Shown here piece after piece: positions 1 to 8,960 of a stretch of DNA of 64,000 nt (the stretch's first letter is position 1; every line of letters begins with the position of its first letter). The translations under genes and the position numbers were made by a program. The DNA is from Sphingobacteriales bacterium (lineage in GTDB: Bacteria > Bacteroidota > Bacteroidia > Chitinophagales > UBA2359). The stretch lies in assembly GCA_016718845.1 (NCBI GenBank), contig JADKCK010000038.1:22640-86639 (forward strand), written 5' to 3'. The notes beneath the pieces were generated by a model. It saw only the letters and a list, made by a program, of their open reading frames with translations. It was not told the origin of the DNA and searched no databases.

Positions 1-763
1 CAAAGGTTGGCTTAGGTGCTTGATTAACAGCAAAGCTGGTAAAAGCAGGCATTGGTATGGCAGTCACAGACGCTATAACGGGGGTTTCGGCAATAGGTAT
101 AATGGTATCGGGCAGGTAATTTATCCTAAAATAATCTATTTTTATAGCAGCCCCGTTTGATACCCAAAAACCAAATTTATCGCCAAAAAATGGACGGGCA
201 GGCATGGAAGCTACTAAGTTTTTATTAACAAAAAAATACATATCTTTACCTATTTTCCGTACTGTCAATCGGTTATAGCCATCGCGGCGGTAAATGTGTT
301 TTGAGTAGGTAGGCGAAATAAGATAATCCCAACCAAACTTAAACTCGCCAACACTAAACATAGCATCGGCGCTTACATTAAAATTATGCTCGCAACACAA
401 GCTGCGCCCCCACAGCAAGCCATACTCGGCAAACTCGCCACCCGATGCCAACTTAATTAAGGCTTCGATTTCAAAATTAGCGCTGTCGTTAATTGCCAAT
501 CGTTGGGTATTGTATCTGCCGTAGGTGTCGTAACTTTCGTTGTCTTTTGATTGAAGATAATATACTTCACTCTCTATTTTATGCACCGAGTAGCTACTCT
601 CTACCGTTAAATCCCATTGATTGGCATTGTCTATAAAATCGTCAAAAAAGCTAACTGTTTTAGCATCGTTGCTAATGGCTTTATAATCTTCGTAACCTTG
701 TGCGGGGTTTTGTGCATTAACAAGGGTTGAGTAAAGAAGAGAAATAAAAAAGAGTTGTTTCAT
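1..763 (-). CDS. Secreted protein with lectin-like (concanavalin-type) domain, 3' end outside window
   Basis: The reading frame is open from the ATG at 761-763 leftward past the window edge, about 254 residues without a stop. It starts with a short signal peptide (MKQLFFISLLYSTLVNAQ). A domain of roughly residues 35-220 follows, rich in aromatic and Gly residues, with the look of LamG/3-keto-disaccharide hydrolase-type beta-sandwiches (WGRSLCC, FKFGWDYLIS, FVNKNLV, FGDKFGFWVS). The last visible stretch is Pro/Ala/Thr-rich and looks like a linker to a missing C-terminal domain. It is probably exported to the periplasm or surface. The sandwich fold is inferred from pattern only and the ligand is unknown. 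Confidence 0.7.
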   Translation of the reverse strand, partial: MKQLFFISLLYSTLVNAQNPAQGYEDYKAISNDAKTVSFFDDFIDNANQWDLTVESSYSVHKIESEVYYLQSKDNESYDTYGRYNTQRLAINDSANFEIEALIKLASGGEFAEYGLLWGRSLCCEHNFNVSADAMFSVGEFKFGWDYLISPTYSKHIYRRDGYNRLTVRKIGKDMYFFVNKNLVASMPARPFFGDKFGFWVSNGAAIKIDYFRINYLPDTIIPIAETPVIASVTAIPMPAFTSFAVNQAPKPTF

Positions 764-1394
764 AACAAAAAGAGATAATGTAGGCAAGCTATAGCAATTT
801 TGTTGCCAAACTTTTGTGGTTCTTTACTTTTGTTGTGGACTGACAATGATGCTTTCCTATTGAGCGCGGCTGTTGTATTATTTTAGTATTCACCACATTT
901 GTTTTTTTCTTACAAAAAGTAACCAAAAATCAAGGCTGTATAAATGGCAACTCCGCTAAAAGATATAAACTTGCACGCCAAACGGTTTGTCCGTCAGTTA
1001 TCGGGGGCGGCCAAACAGTATCTTTCTTAACGCTCATTTAGCCCCAATAAATTTCTTAACGCCAATCCATAATGCCGATCCCGAAGAAACCAAATACAAC
1101 TAGGTGTGAAAATGCAAAATACCCAAATCACAACAAAAGCACAAGAGCCACTTTTGTTGGGTAAATTTATGCCCAATTGTAAATTAATTGTAGTATCTTT
1201 GCAGACTATAATCCCACAAAATTGTCACTACTATCTGTTGTTACTTGATTAACACTTACTCCCTCCAAAAAACACAATAAGGTTGTGTAGTAATTGGTAG
1301 GTTGGGCAAAAATTATGCTAAAAAGACAAAGACATTAAGTTTAGATAAACAGCAAAAAAGTGAAGTTATTTCAAACTAATTAAAAGTTTTTTAT
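764..1394. other. Intergenic region without recognised gene
   Basis: About 630 bases between divergent genes. I see no ORF with convincing coding character. One TAnnTTTG promoter element lies at 1194-1201. A T-rich stretch near 900-945, with the motif 'cttacaaaaagtaacc', looks like degenerate Bacteroidota intergenic sequence. Nothing else could be assigned. Confidence 0.5.
1194..1201 (+). promoter_or_regulatory. TAnnTTTG promoter element
   Basis: TATCTTTG matches the Bacteroidota -7 consensus TAnnTTTG. It points toward the membrane-protein gene at 1395 but would leave a long leader of about 190 nt. Confidence 0.45.
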
Positions 1395-1805
1395 ATGATA
1401 AAAATAATAAATAAAATAATATCAAACCCAAAGAAAGTTTTTCTTTTGGACGGTATTGGCGCATTTTTGAGTGCTTTTTTATTAGGATTTATTATTGCTA
1501 GGTATCATGATATTTTTGGAATACCGCAAACTATACTTTACTTTTTGTCTGCTGTGGCTTTCATTTACATGGTATACTCACTATGTTGTTATTACTTTGT
1601 TTCTGGTAAATGGCAAGCATATTTAAGGGTAGTTATAATTGCTAATATTTTATATTGTTGCCTTACAACAGCAGTTGTGTTTTATTTTAGGCATTTGTTA
1701 ACGGTATTGGGGCTAATCTATTTTATTAATGAGATTATCATTTTAATACTTTTAATATCCATAGAGATAAAAACTATAAAAAAAATAAGCCTGCCAAATT
1801 ATTAA
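1395..1805 (+). CDS. Small four-helix integral membrane protein, unknown function
   Basis: 136 residues. After a basic N-terminus (MIKIINKIISNPKK) there are four hydrophobic segments at about 16-36, 45-67, 75-98 and 102-124, ending in a Lys-rich tail (EIKTIKKISLPNY). This predicts an inner-membrane protein with little outside the bilayer. No catalytic motif is visible and I do not recognise the family. The gene is unusually AT-rich compared with its neighbours, which may point to acquired DNA. It stands alone, about 100 bp before the lipoprotein gene at 1910. Confidence 0.65.
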   Translation: MIKIINKIISNPKKVFLLDGIGAFLSAFLLGFIIARYHDIFGIPQTILYFLSAVAFIYMVYSLCCYYFVSGKWQAYLRVVIIANILYCCLTTAVVFYFRHLLTVLGLIYFINEIIILILLISIEIKTIKKISLPNY

Positions 1806-1909
1806 AATACACTACATAAGATAAGTTAAGCCTACAAAAGCAAACATAGCTAAGATATAGTATCATCATCTAAACAAACAAATTTAATCACCAAAAAACA
1901 ACTATTTTT

Positions 1910-2803
1910 ATGCAATCATTCGCTCTGTTATTAATAGGTGCGTTGTTGTGTGTTGTGCTAGCTTGTCAGCCTGCAAACAATCAACAAACAACTATACCAT
2001 CACCCACCGACACTTTAGCGGCAACACAAGGCAATGATGATGTTGTGTTGGCATACGAAGGGTTTTTGCAAACGCTTTCTATTACCGAATACAGCTCGGT
2101 TGGCAAGGCAGCTCAACAACTAAGCAACTTGCCCAACAATACCCCCGCCTTGAAGTTTGATGTGGCGTATAGTCGTTTTTTGGCATTTAGAGATACTGCC
2201 ATTATTAAAATAAGGTTGAAAGAATTAGAAGATACCGATTTTTCGCCCAAGAGCAAACGCCCCGCCGACCAAAAACTAATTGCCGACCTAAATGCCAACT
2301 TTTTAGCCGTTGATTACAGCGAAGGAATGGCATTTTTGATACCCAATTTGCCCGCCGATGTGCAAAAATGGGGCAATAGAATGACCCCTATCATGCAATC
2401 GTACATCACACAATCGGGTAAAGAGCTAGGCGAAGGATACTACCTAGACGATGGAGCATTGACCATTTCGGCTGCCGATGTGCTACAACGCGCCCTATGG
2501 TGGGAAAAATTTAATACCCAAAATAACGCATTTATGTTTGCCAAACCAGCAAAAAACAAAGAAATTGATTATTTGCTAACAGCCATGGTTGGAGCAAACA
2601 ACACCCCCGCTTTTGATTACGAAACACATAAACTAAGCCCCGAATACAAAAAAGCCTACGAACTATTTACCCAAACCTTTGGTGATAGCCAAATAGCCAA
2701 AACCATAAAAAACTATTACGACGTGCTGCAAAAAACAGGTTTTAAAGAATCTGCCGAAAGCCAAAAAATATTTAAAGATGAGGTGGCAAAACTACAACAA
2801 TAA
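1910..2803 (+). CDS. Hypothetical lipoprotein
   Basis: 297 residues beginning with a lipoprotein signal. A hydrophobic stretch at 4-17 is followed by a lipobox ending in Cys19 (VVLACQ), then a low-complexity Gln/Thr/Pro/Asn linker to about residue 40. The rest is soluble and mostly helical (VQKWGNRM, YKKAYELFTQTF) with no catalytic motif I recognise. It is probably anchored to the outer membrane facing the periplasm or surface. It forms a single transcription unit closed by a strong terminator at 2818-2863. Function unknown. Confidence 0.75.
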   Translation: MQSFALLLIGALLCVVLACQPANNQQTTIPSPTDTLAATQGNDDVVLAYEGFLQTLSITEYSSVGKAAQQLSNLPNNTPALKFDVAYSRFLAFRDTAIIKIRLKELEDTDFSPKSKRPADQKLIADLNANFLAVDYSEGMAFLIPNLPADVQKWGNRMTPIMQSYITQSGKELGEGYYLDDGALTISAADVLQRALWWEKFNTQNNAFMFAKPAKNKEIDYLLTAMVGANNTPAFDYETHKLSPEYKKAYELFTQTFGDSQIAKTIKNYYDVLQKTGFKESAESQKIFKDEVAKLQQ

Positions 2804-2817
2804 ACGTTAGTAGCCTA

Positions 2818-2863
2818 AAAATGGCGGACAAAAGTTTTAAAACCTTTGTCCGCCATTTTTTTT
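2818..2863 (+). terminator. Rho-independent terminator
   Basis: A 12-13 bp stem (atggcggacaaa / tttgtccgccat) around a short A/T loop is followed by a run of eight T, directly after the lipoprotein gene. Confidence 0.9.
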
Positions 2864-2887
2864 ATGCCAAATAAAGACAAAAAACCG

Positions 2888-2895
2888 TATCTTTG
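2888..2895 (+). promoter_or_regulatory. TAnnTTTG promoter for the Rpn-type nuclease gene
   Basis: TATCTTTG lies between the terminator and the gene at 2990, giving a leader of about 85 nt. Confidence 0.6.
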
Positions 2896-2989
2896 TGCTT
2901 CGGTTGGCATATTTTAGTAAATGCCTGCCTACATAACCAATCTTTTATTTACCCCATCGACATCCTATAACTAACAAAATCGTACAATT

Positions 2990-3952
2990 ATGCTTATAGC
3001 CAATCCAATATACGATGTAGTATTTAAATATTTGTTAGAAGATTTAGACATAGCCAAAGGCTTTTTGTCCGAGCTATTGAACCTAACCATAGAAAGTTTA
3101 AGCATAGAACCACAAGAAGTAATAGTGCCCAAAGAAAATTACGGTTTTACCGTATTGCGTCTCGATTTTAAAGCCATTATACGCACCCCCGAAGGAACAA
3201 AAAAAATACTAATAGAGCTACAAAAAGGTAAATATGCCACCGATATCCTGCGATTTAGGCGCTATTTGGGCAGCAATTACCAAAAATCTGATGGCGAGTC
3301 GAAAGAAATTTTGCCCATTATTACCATTTATTTTTTAGGCTTTCCGTTAGAAGAAAACATATTGAGCAGCGTAATAAAAATTAATCGCAACTGCACCGAC
3401 GGCATCACCCACCAACCAATTACACAAAAAAGCTGGTTTATAGAATGTTTAACACACGATAGCATTATTGTGCAAGTAACCCGTTTGAGCGAAAACATCC
3501 AAAGCCGTTTGGAACAGTTGTTGTCGGTATTTAGACAACATTACTACGAAAAAGGAAATAAAAAAGCGTTGCTTTATCAAACAACACCAATAGACAAACT
3601 ACAAATACGCATGTTACGCCGTTTACAAATGGCATACGCCTCGGAAGAAGTACAAGAACAAATGCAAATAGAAGACGAAATTGGTGAATTTGTACAAGAT
3701 ACCGCCCGACAAATAGAAAAACTAAAAGCAGATGCTGAAAAACTAACAACAGACATTGAGCAAGCAAAAGCAGATGCCGAAAAACAAAAGCAGATGCCAA
3801 AAGCAGATGCCGAAAACGCAAAAGCAGATGCCGAAAACGCAAAAGCAGATGCCGAAAACGCAAAAGCAGATGCAAAAAAAGCCGCCGAAGCATTAGCCGA
3901 AAAAGATCGTTTAATAGCCGACCTATTAAAAAAATTGCAAAATAACGACTAA
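2990..3952 (+). CDS. Rpn-family PD-(D/E)XK nuclease / putative transposase with coiled-coil tail
   Basis: 320 residues. The N-terminal ~230 match the PDDEXK_2/Rpn family (recombination-promoting nuclease-like). The opening is MLIANPIYDVVFKYLLED. The nuclease core shows an Asp in LRLDFKAII (about residue 63) and the E-x-Q pair in ILIELQKG (about 76-80). Known Rpn proteins are Mg-dependent DNA endonucleases linked to horizontal transfer. From about 235 on the protein is a coiled coil of heptads of the type ADAENAK, encoded by near-identical 21-bp units, and it ends DLLKKLQNND. Repeat number is probably variable. It lies 29 bp before gatB, but co-regulation is doubtful. Confidence 0.85.
   Translation: MLIANPIYDVVFKYLLEDLDIAKGFLSELLNLTIESLSIEPQEVIVPKENYGFTVLRLDFKAIIRTPEGTKKILIELQKGKYATDILRFRRYLGSNYQKSDGESKEILPIITIYFLGFPLEENILSSVIKINRNCTDGITHQPITQKSWFIECLTHDSIIVQVTRLSENIQSRLEQLLSVFRQHYYEKGNKKALLYQTTPIDKLQIRMLRRLQMAYASEEVQEQMQIEDEIGEFVQDTARQIEKLKADAEKLTTDIEQAKADAEKQKQMPKADAENAKADAENAKADAENAKADAKKAAEALAEKDRLIADLLKKLQNND
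3799..3873 (+). repeat. 21-bp tandem repeat inside the Rpn-type gene
   Basis: About three and a half copies of a unit 'aaaagcagatgccgaaaacgc', each encoding one heptad (KADAENA). The copies are nearly identical at DNA level, so unit gain or loss would keep the frame. A shorter derivative lies just upstream. Confidence 0.85.
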
Positions 3953-3981
3953 TAGTTATAGTTTAAAAAATTTCACTAAAA

Positions 3982-5434
3982 ATGTACGATAAGTATCAAA
4001 TAGTAATAGGGCTTGAAATACATGCCCAATTAAGCACCCAAAGCAAAATATTTGCCCCCGACTCAACAGCATTTGGCGCATCGCCCAATACACAAGTTAG
4101 CTACATTACCTTAGCACACCCTGGCACACTGCCTGTCATCAACCAAAAAGTAGTTAACTTTGCCATACGCATGGGCTTGGCTACACATGGCACTATTACC
4201 CGATATAACCGATTTTCGCGCAAAAACTACTTTTACCCCGACCTGCCCAAAGGCTACCAAATTACCCAGTTCGACACACCTATATCAATGGGCGGATATG
4301 TGAACATAAAATCGGAAGGCAATGAACGTAGCATAAAACTACACCACATACACCTCGAAGAAGATGCAGGTAAAAGTATCCACGACCAAAACGACCGCTA
4401 TACCCAAATAGACCTTAACCGAGCCGGCACCCCACTTATCGAAATTGTAAGCGAACCCGACATGCACACCCCCGACGAAGCCTACCAGTTTTTGACCGAA
4501 GTGCGAAAATTAGTCCAATTTTTAGGCATCTGCGACGGAAACATGGAAGAAGGCAGCCTGCGGTGCGATGCCAATGTATCGGTGCGCCTAAACGGAGATA
4601 CCAAGTTAGGACAACGAACCGAAACCAAAAATATGAACTCGATACGAGCCGTAAAACGTGCCATCGAGTACGAAGCCAAACGCCAAATAAACATTATAGA
4701 AGCCGGCGGAACCATACAACAAGAAACACGCGGATTTGACCCCGACACAGGAACCACCTTCTCGCAACGAGGCAAAGAAATGGCACACGATTACCGCTAT
4801 TTCCCCGAACCCGACCTGCCACCCGTAATACTAACCGATGCCGACCTTGAACAAATAAACGCCCAAATGCCCACTCTGCCCGAAGAACTATTTAACAAAG
4901 TACAAAAAACTAGGACTATCAGAGTACGATGCAAACCTGCTAACCGAAACCCAAGCCACTGCCAATTATTTCGACCAAACCATACAACACACCCAACATT
5001 ATAAAGCCGCAGCCAATTGGCTAAACGGCACTGTCAAATCGTATCTAAACGAATACAATACTACAATAAGCAACTTTGGTATACAACCACCCCAATTAGC
5101 CGAGTTACTCAACCTTGTTCAGGCAAACAAAGTTACACACACCGCAGCCGTACAATACCTCTTTCCGGCAATGCTCAACACACCATATAATAGTGTACAC
5201 GAACTTGCCCAATCGCTGCACATTATTACCCAAATAGACGACAACCTAACCGACCAACTTATCGACGACGTATTGGCAAAATACCCCGACAAAGTAAAAG
5301 AATACCTATATCAAGGCAAAAAAGGCGTAACAGGCTTGTTTATGGGCGAAATTATGCGCAACTCAAAAGGTAAACTAGACGCACAAACACTAACCAAACG
5401 ATTAACCGAAAAGTTAATAAACCTTAAAAAATAA
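3982..5434 (+). CDS. gatB: Aspartyl/glutamyl-tRNA amidotransferase subunit B (single-base frameshift)
   Basis: GatB activates Glu-tRNA(Gln) or Asp-tRNA(Asn) and, with GatA and GatC, amidates it. The N-terminal part is classic: IGLEIHAQL, the signature region HLEEDAGKS, GTPLIEIVSEPD, GSLRCDANVS and YRYFPEPDLPP. The frame breaks in a run of six A at 4904-4909. Dropping one A restores KLGLSEYDANLLTE and the YqeY-like C-terminal domain through to the stop at 5432-5434, for a full length of about 483 residues, normal for GatB. The gene is essential in organisms lacking GlnRS, so a sequencing error is more likely than a real lesion. No gatA or gatC is adjacent. Confidence 0.93.
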
Positions 5435-5760
5435 ACTTTTTAGCGTTTAATCCGTCTAACCAAAATGTGGTGTTTTTTAGCAAAAACAAAAAACATCAAA
5501 ACCACAAATACCTATCCTGTCGTTTTTGTAATTTCATAAAATACATTTTGCTTCGCGCAGTTCCATATTCGGTGCTTATTGCACCTTTTGTCTGCCCGCA
5601 AATCAACAAGTTTGCGCCCACCAAACAAGCTTTACCACAAAACAGCAAAACACCACTCTACCCAAAGCCACTCCCCTACCCTATTATCTATCATTTATTA
5701 TCCGAAAACTAAAAACCTAATATTAGGCATTTAGAATAAAAAAATAAAATTATCCATATC
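5435..5760. other. Intergenic region carrying one copy of a dispersed repeat
   Basis: No convincing gene. An 81-codon ORF runs through here but lacks a ribosome site or family resemblance, and most of its middle is the dispersed repeat at 5537-5602. Nothing else is recognised. Confidence 0.5.
5537..5602 (+). repeat. Dispersed ~64-bp repeat, copy 1
   Basis: The segment containing 'cttcgcgcagttccatattc' and 'tgcaccttttgtctgcccgc' recurs almost identically in inverted orientation at 20525-20590, with one single-base indel. It is non-coding in both places. Confidence 0.85.
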
Positions 5761-6786
5761 ATGACATTTCGACCTTTATTCGCCTTGTTGCTCTTTGCTT
5801 TTTTGTGTTTTGGCAGCACATCGCTTTTTGCTGCCCCCAGCTACACCATAAAAGCAAAAATAACCAATGCCCCTGCTAACACCGCCTTTTATGTAATTGG
5901 TTTAGACGGCAGCCAAAGCACCCCACTCGACACCCTAGTAACCAACGACAAAGGCATTGCCGAAGCCAAAGGAAACGTACCCGCTATGGGTTTGGCAGTA
6001 ATACGCAACGGCAACAACCAAATATTGTTTGTCATCGAAAATAAAACCATTAACTTTGAATTTGATTTTAATAACTGGATGACCTACAACATCAGTGGCT
6101 CAAAATCGTCGGAGCAACTAACCCAAATGATAAAAGGCGTGCGCAGCAAACCCACACAAGCCGAGCAAGCAACTTACCTAAATGCCTATGCCGACACCTG
6201 CAAAAACCCATTTGTTGCCTACGTAGCCGTATCTAACACCCCCATCGACCAATATTACACCACCTACGAAAAGGTTATTAAACTACTCGAACAAAAAATA
6301 CCCCAAAGCCGTTTTACCGCCGAGCTAAAATCAACCGTATTACGAACCATGGCTGCCGCAAATACCGCCATTGGCAAAGTACCACCCGACCTAAAACTCA
6401 GCTCGCCCGATGGCAAAACCTACTCCTTGTCCGACTTGCGCGGCAAAGTAGTACTACTCGACTTTTGGGCATCGTGGTGCGGACCCTGCCGCAAAGAAAA
6501 CCCCGTAGTAGTAGCTGCCTATAACGCTTACAAAGCCAAAGGATTTGAAATATACAGTGTATCGCTCGATAAATCGGTAGAACCTTGGAAAGCAGCTATC
6601 GAAAAAGACCAACTAAGCTGGCAATACCACGTAAGCGACCTTGGCGGATGGAACTCGCAAGCTGCCGCCGCTTATGCAGTAGGCTCTATCCCACAAAACT
6701 TTTTGTTGGATAAAGATGGCAAAATCATCGCCAAAAACCTACGCGGCGAAGCCCTAGAAGCAAAATTAGCCGAAGTTATGAAATAA
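5761..6786 (+). CDS. TlpA-like thiol-disulfide oxidoreductase with DUF4369-type N-terminal domain
   Basis: 341 residues. There is a cleavable signal peptide (to about residue 25, LFAAPS). A beta-rich DUF4369-like domain follows (about 28-125), then a helical linker, then a thioredoxin/AhpC-TSA domain from about 208 (LSSPDGKTYSLSDLRGKVVL). The redox motif is W-C-G-P-C, with Cys240 and Cys243. The cis-Pro loop is SIPQNFLLDKDG. Such proteins reduce disulfides or drive cytochrome c maturation in the periplasm. A very similar paralog follows at 7132, so this is a tandem duplication. A terminator at 6807-6859 and a separate promoter indicate separate transcription. Confidence 0.9.
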   Translation: MTFRPLFALLLFAFLCFGSTSLFAAPSYTIKAKITNAPANTAFYVIGLDGSQSTPLDTLVTNDKGIAEAKGNVPAMGLAVIRNGNNQILFVIENKTINFEFDFNNWMTYNISGSKSSEQLTQMIKGVRSKPTQAEQATYLNAYADTCKNPFVAYVAVSNTPIDQYYTTYEKVIKLLEQKIPQSRFTAELKSTVLRTMAAANTAIGKVPPDLKLSSPDGKTYSLSDLRGKVVLLDFWASWCGPCRKENPVVVAAYNAYKAKGFEIYSVSLDKSVEPWKAAIEKDQLSWQYHVSDLGGWNSQAAAAYAVGSIPQNFLLDKDGKIIAKNLRGEALEAKLAEVMK

Positions 6787-6806
6787 ATAAACAGATTTAT
6801 TTAAAC

Positions 6807-6859
6807 AAAAAACATATCAAGTTAGCTTCTTCGAAGTTATGCTCGATATGTTTTTTTTT
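6807..6859 (+). terminator. Terminator after the first TlpA paralog
   Basis: A long imperfect hairpin with outer stem 'acatatc / gatatgt' and inner pairing around 'agcttcttcgaagt' ends in nine T. Confidence 0.75.
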
Positions 6860-7131
6860 ATCACAAATACTCACCAAATCTACTTCTAATTAATGCATCT
6901 AAAAAAATTAATAAAAAAATAAGCATATTGTATTTAACTAAAAGTTCAATAAAAGGTATTTTTATATTTTTATCACATTAATTCTCAAAACAATCATCCA
7001 CAAAATTAACAAAAAACAGTAAACTGTAAATAAATCTCGAACAATGTTTGTATCTTTGCACCCAAATTGAGGCATTCACTCAAATGCGCATAAACAAACA
7101 ATAACACACCATACAACACATCTCTATTACT
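6860..7131 (+). promoter_or_regulatory. AT-rich leader with TAnnTTTG promoter at 7051-7058
   Basis: About 270 bases between the tandem TlpA genes, very AT-rich. TATCTTTG at 7051-7058 gives a leader of about 70 nt to the ATG at 7132. Nothing else recognised. Confidence 0.55.
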
Positions 7132-8214
7132 ATGAAAAAAATGTGGATAGCAGCCTTTTTTGCCCTATCGCTGGCAGGCTGCAAACAAGGAACCGGCAAC
7201 GCTAATGGCTACAACTTAAAAGGCACACTCAAAAATGCACAACCTAATACGCAGGTTTTTTTAGTGCAAATACAAGGCAACCAACCCAATGTAATAGACA
7301 CGGTACAGGTAGCCGCCGACGGTGGTTTTGAGCTAAAAGGTAATCTTGCCGAAAAATCGTTGGCACAAATACGCACCTCGTCGGGGCAACAATTGTTGAT
7401 GATATTGGACGATAAAACCAATGCCACCATCGAAATGGACGCAGGCAACCCTAGTGCTTACACCATAAAAGGCTCGGGCGAAAACGTACAACTAAAAGGA
7501 CTTATTGACCAAGTACGCATGATGCCCGAACCACAAAAACAATGGGATTATTTAAAAGCCTATGTAGATACTTGCACCAGCCCATTTTTGAGCTATGTGA
7601 TAGCTACCAACTTGCCCCTTATGGACCCACAAACGCGCCAACCCATTACTACCTATCACGAAACTTACAAACAAGTTGCCGACCGATTGGAGAAAGCCAT
7701 GCCCGGCTCGAAAATAGCTACCGAGTTTAGGGCTAATGTAACCGCCATGCTCAATGCACCTGCACCAAGTGCAGCAGCCCCTGCTGGTGCAGCAAGTGTA
7801 GGCTCCGAAGCACCTAATATTGAGCTATCATCGCCCGACGGTAAAATGTACTCGTTGAAAGATTTGCGCGGAAAAATAGTACTGATAGACTTTTGGGCAT
7901 CGTGGTGTGGTCCCTGCCGCAAAGAAAACCCCAATGTAGTGGCAGCCTACAACAAATACAAATCAAAAGGCTTCGAAATATTTAGCGTATCGCTCGATAA
8001 AGCCAAAGAACCGTGGATAAAAGCCATCGAACAAGATAAACTATCGTGGCCCTATCACGTAAGCGATTTGCAATTTTGGCAATCGGCTCCCGCTCGCGTC
8101 TATGGTGTATCGTCTATCCCTGCATCGTTTTTGTTAGACAAAGAAGGTAAAATTATTGCCACCAACCTACGCGGCGCAGCACTAGAAGAAAAATTAGCCG
8201 AAGTGTTAAAATAA
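7132..8214 (+). CDS. TlpA-like thiol-disulfide oxidoreductase, lipoprotein form
   Basis: 360 residues, paralogous along its whole length to the protein at 5761. It differs at the N-terminus, which is a lipoprotein signal (SLAGCK, Cys17) instead of a cleaved one, so it should be membrane-anchored. A DUF4369-like domain at about 25-125 is followed by an Ala/Pro-rich linker near 203-223 and a thioredoxin fold with W-C-G-P-C (Cys259, Cys262), ending SIPASFLLDKEG. It probably exchanges disulfides at the periplasmic face of a membrane, and the soluble and anchored copies may act in relay (inference). It has its own promoter and terminator. Confidence 0.9.
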   Translation: MKKMWIAAFFALSLAGCKQGTGNANGYNLKGTLKNAQPNTQVFLVQIQGNQPNVIDTVQVAADGGFELKGNLAEKSLAQIRTSSGQQLLMILDDKTNATIEMDAGNPSAYTIKGSGENVQLKGLIDQVRMMPEPQKQWDYLKAYVDTCTSPFLSYVIATNLPLMDPQTRQPITTYHETYKQVADRLEKAMPGSKIATEFRANVTAMLNAPAPSAAAPAGAASVGSEAPNIELSSPDGKMYSLKDLRGKIVLIDFWASWCGPCRKENPNVVAAYNKYKSKGFEIFSVSLDKAKEPWIKAIEQDKLSWPYHVSDLQFWQSAPARVYGVSSIPASFLLDKEGKIIATNLRGAALEEKLAEVLK

Positions 8215-8221
8215 GTTTAGC

Positions 8222-8334
8222 ATCCCACCTAAACCATAAACCCGCCCAATGCCTTATATATAGGCGTTGGGCGGGTTTGGTTAAAGTTTAGCCAAATAAA
8301 TTTTATTTTCTCGAAAAAATGTAGTAAATTTGTG
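8222..8334 (+). repeat. 113-bp direct repeat, left copy (terminator plus promoter)
   Basis: Nearly identical to 8961-9073. It contains a terminator hairpin (aacccgcccaa / ttgggcgggtt, loop around 'tatata') followed by a promoter with TAAATTTG at about 8325-8332. The two copies flank the toxin-antitoxin pair. Confidence 0.88.
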
Positions 8335-8407
8335 TAGCCAACCAGCACAATATTGCCAAAGGCATACGATAAATAAAATATTAAACTATAAAATAAAAAT
8401 ACATACT

Positions 8408-8650
8408 ATGCTTATTGCAAATTTAATTCATACCGACCCCGATATATTAGGCGGTACGGCTGTATTTTACGGTACACGCGTGCCTATCCAAACTTTGTTC
8501 TGGCATTTAGAAAAAAACATTTCTATAGACGAATTTCTGGACGATTTCCCATCGGTATCTAAACAACAGGTATTAGCTGTTTTGCATTTGGTTGCTCAAA
8601 GTTTTAATAACCAAAAAATAATAAACCTGTATGAAACTGCTGTTGGATGA
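8408..8650 (+). CDS. DUF433 antitoxin
   Basis: 80 residues from the ATG at 8408. An in-frame start at 8330 lies inside the promoter (8325-8332) and is rejected. The protein matches DUF433: LGGTAVFYGTRVPIQTL, then IDEFLDDFPSVSKQQVLAVL. This is a small winged-helix or HTH-like domain found as antitoxin partner of DUF5615/Mut7-C PIN-like proteins. It overlaps the next gene by 20 bp, so translation is probably coupled. It likely binds its own promoter and neutralises the toxin. Confidence 0.88.
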   Translation: MLIANLIHTDPDILGGTAVFYGTRVPIQTLFWHLEKNISIDEFLDDFPSVSKQQVLAVLHLVAQSFNNQKIINLYETAVG

Positions 8651-8951
8651 AAACTTGCCTAAAAAGCTAAAGCATGATTTGCAAATACACGAGGTTTATA
8701 CGGTATCGGATAAAAAATGGAATGGTATAAAAAATGGGGAGTTAATAAAATTATTATTAGCCGAAAACTTTGAAGTATTATTAACATTTGACAAAAACAT
8801 GGAGTATCAACAAAATTTTGTGAAATATCCTATTGCTGTTTTTGTGTTAAATGCCTCGGATAATACCTACGAAACTTTGCGCGAATTAGCCGCTAACATA
8901 TTGCAAATGCTCGAAAAACCGTTAAGCAACGGGGTGTCGCAAATTAAATAA
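8631..8951 (+). CDS. DUF5615 PIN-like toxin
   Basis: 106 residues: MKLLLDENLPKKL at the N-terminus carries the D-E-N motif typical of DUF5615 (Mut7-C/PIN-like ribonucleases). The second acidic site is LLTFDKNMEYQQNF (VLLTFDKN). The family is predicted to cleave RNA and is paired with DUF433 antitoxins, exactly as here. The start lies 20 bp inside the antitoxin gene. The whole pair sits between two 113-bp direct repeats. Confidence 0.88.
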   Translation: MKLLLDENLPKKLKHDLQIHEVYTVSDKKWNGIKNGELIKLLLAENFEVLLTFDKNMEYQQNFVKYPIAVFVLNASDNTYETLRELAANILQMLEKPLSNGVSQIK

Positions 8952-8960
8952 AACGATCTT

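Noticed and set aside
3531..3893. Minus-strand 120-codon ORF opposite the Rpn-type gene
   Set aside because: Low-complexity Leu/Arg/His pattern is the shadow of the heptad repeat on the other strand.
5467..5712. 81-codon ORF after gatB
   Set aside because: Its middle is the dispersed 64-bp repeat, it has no ribosome site or homology I recognise, and the residue pattern is not protein-like.
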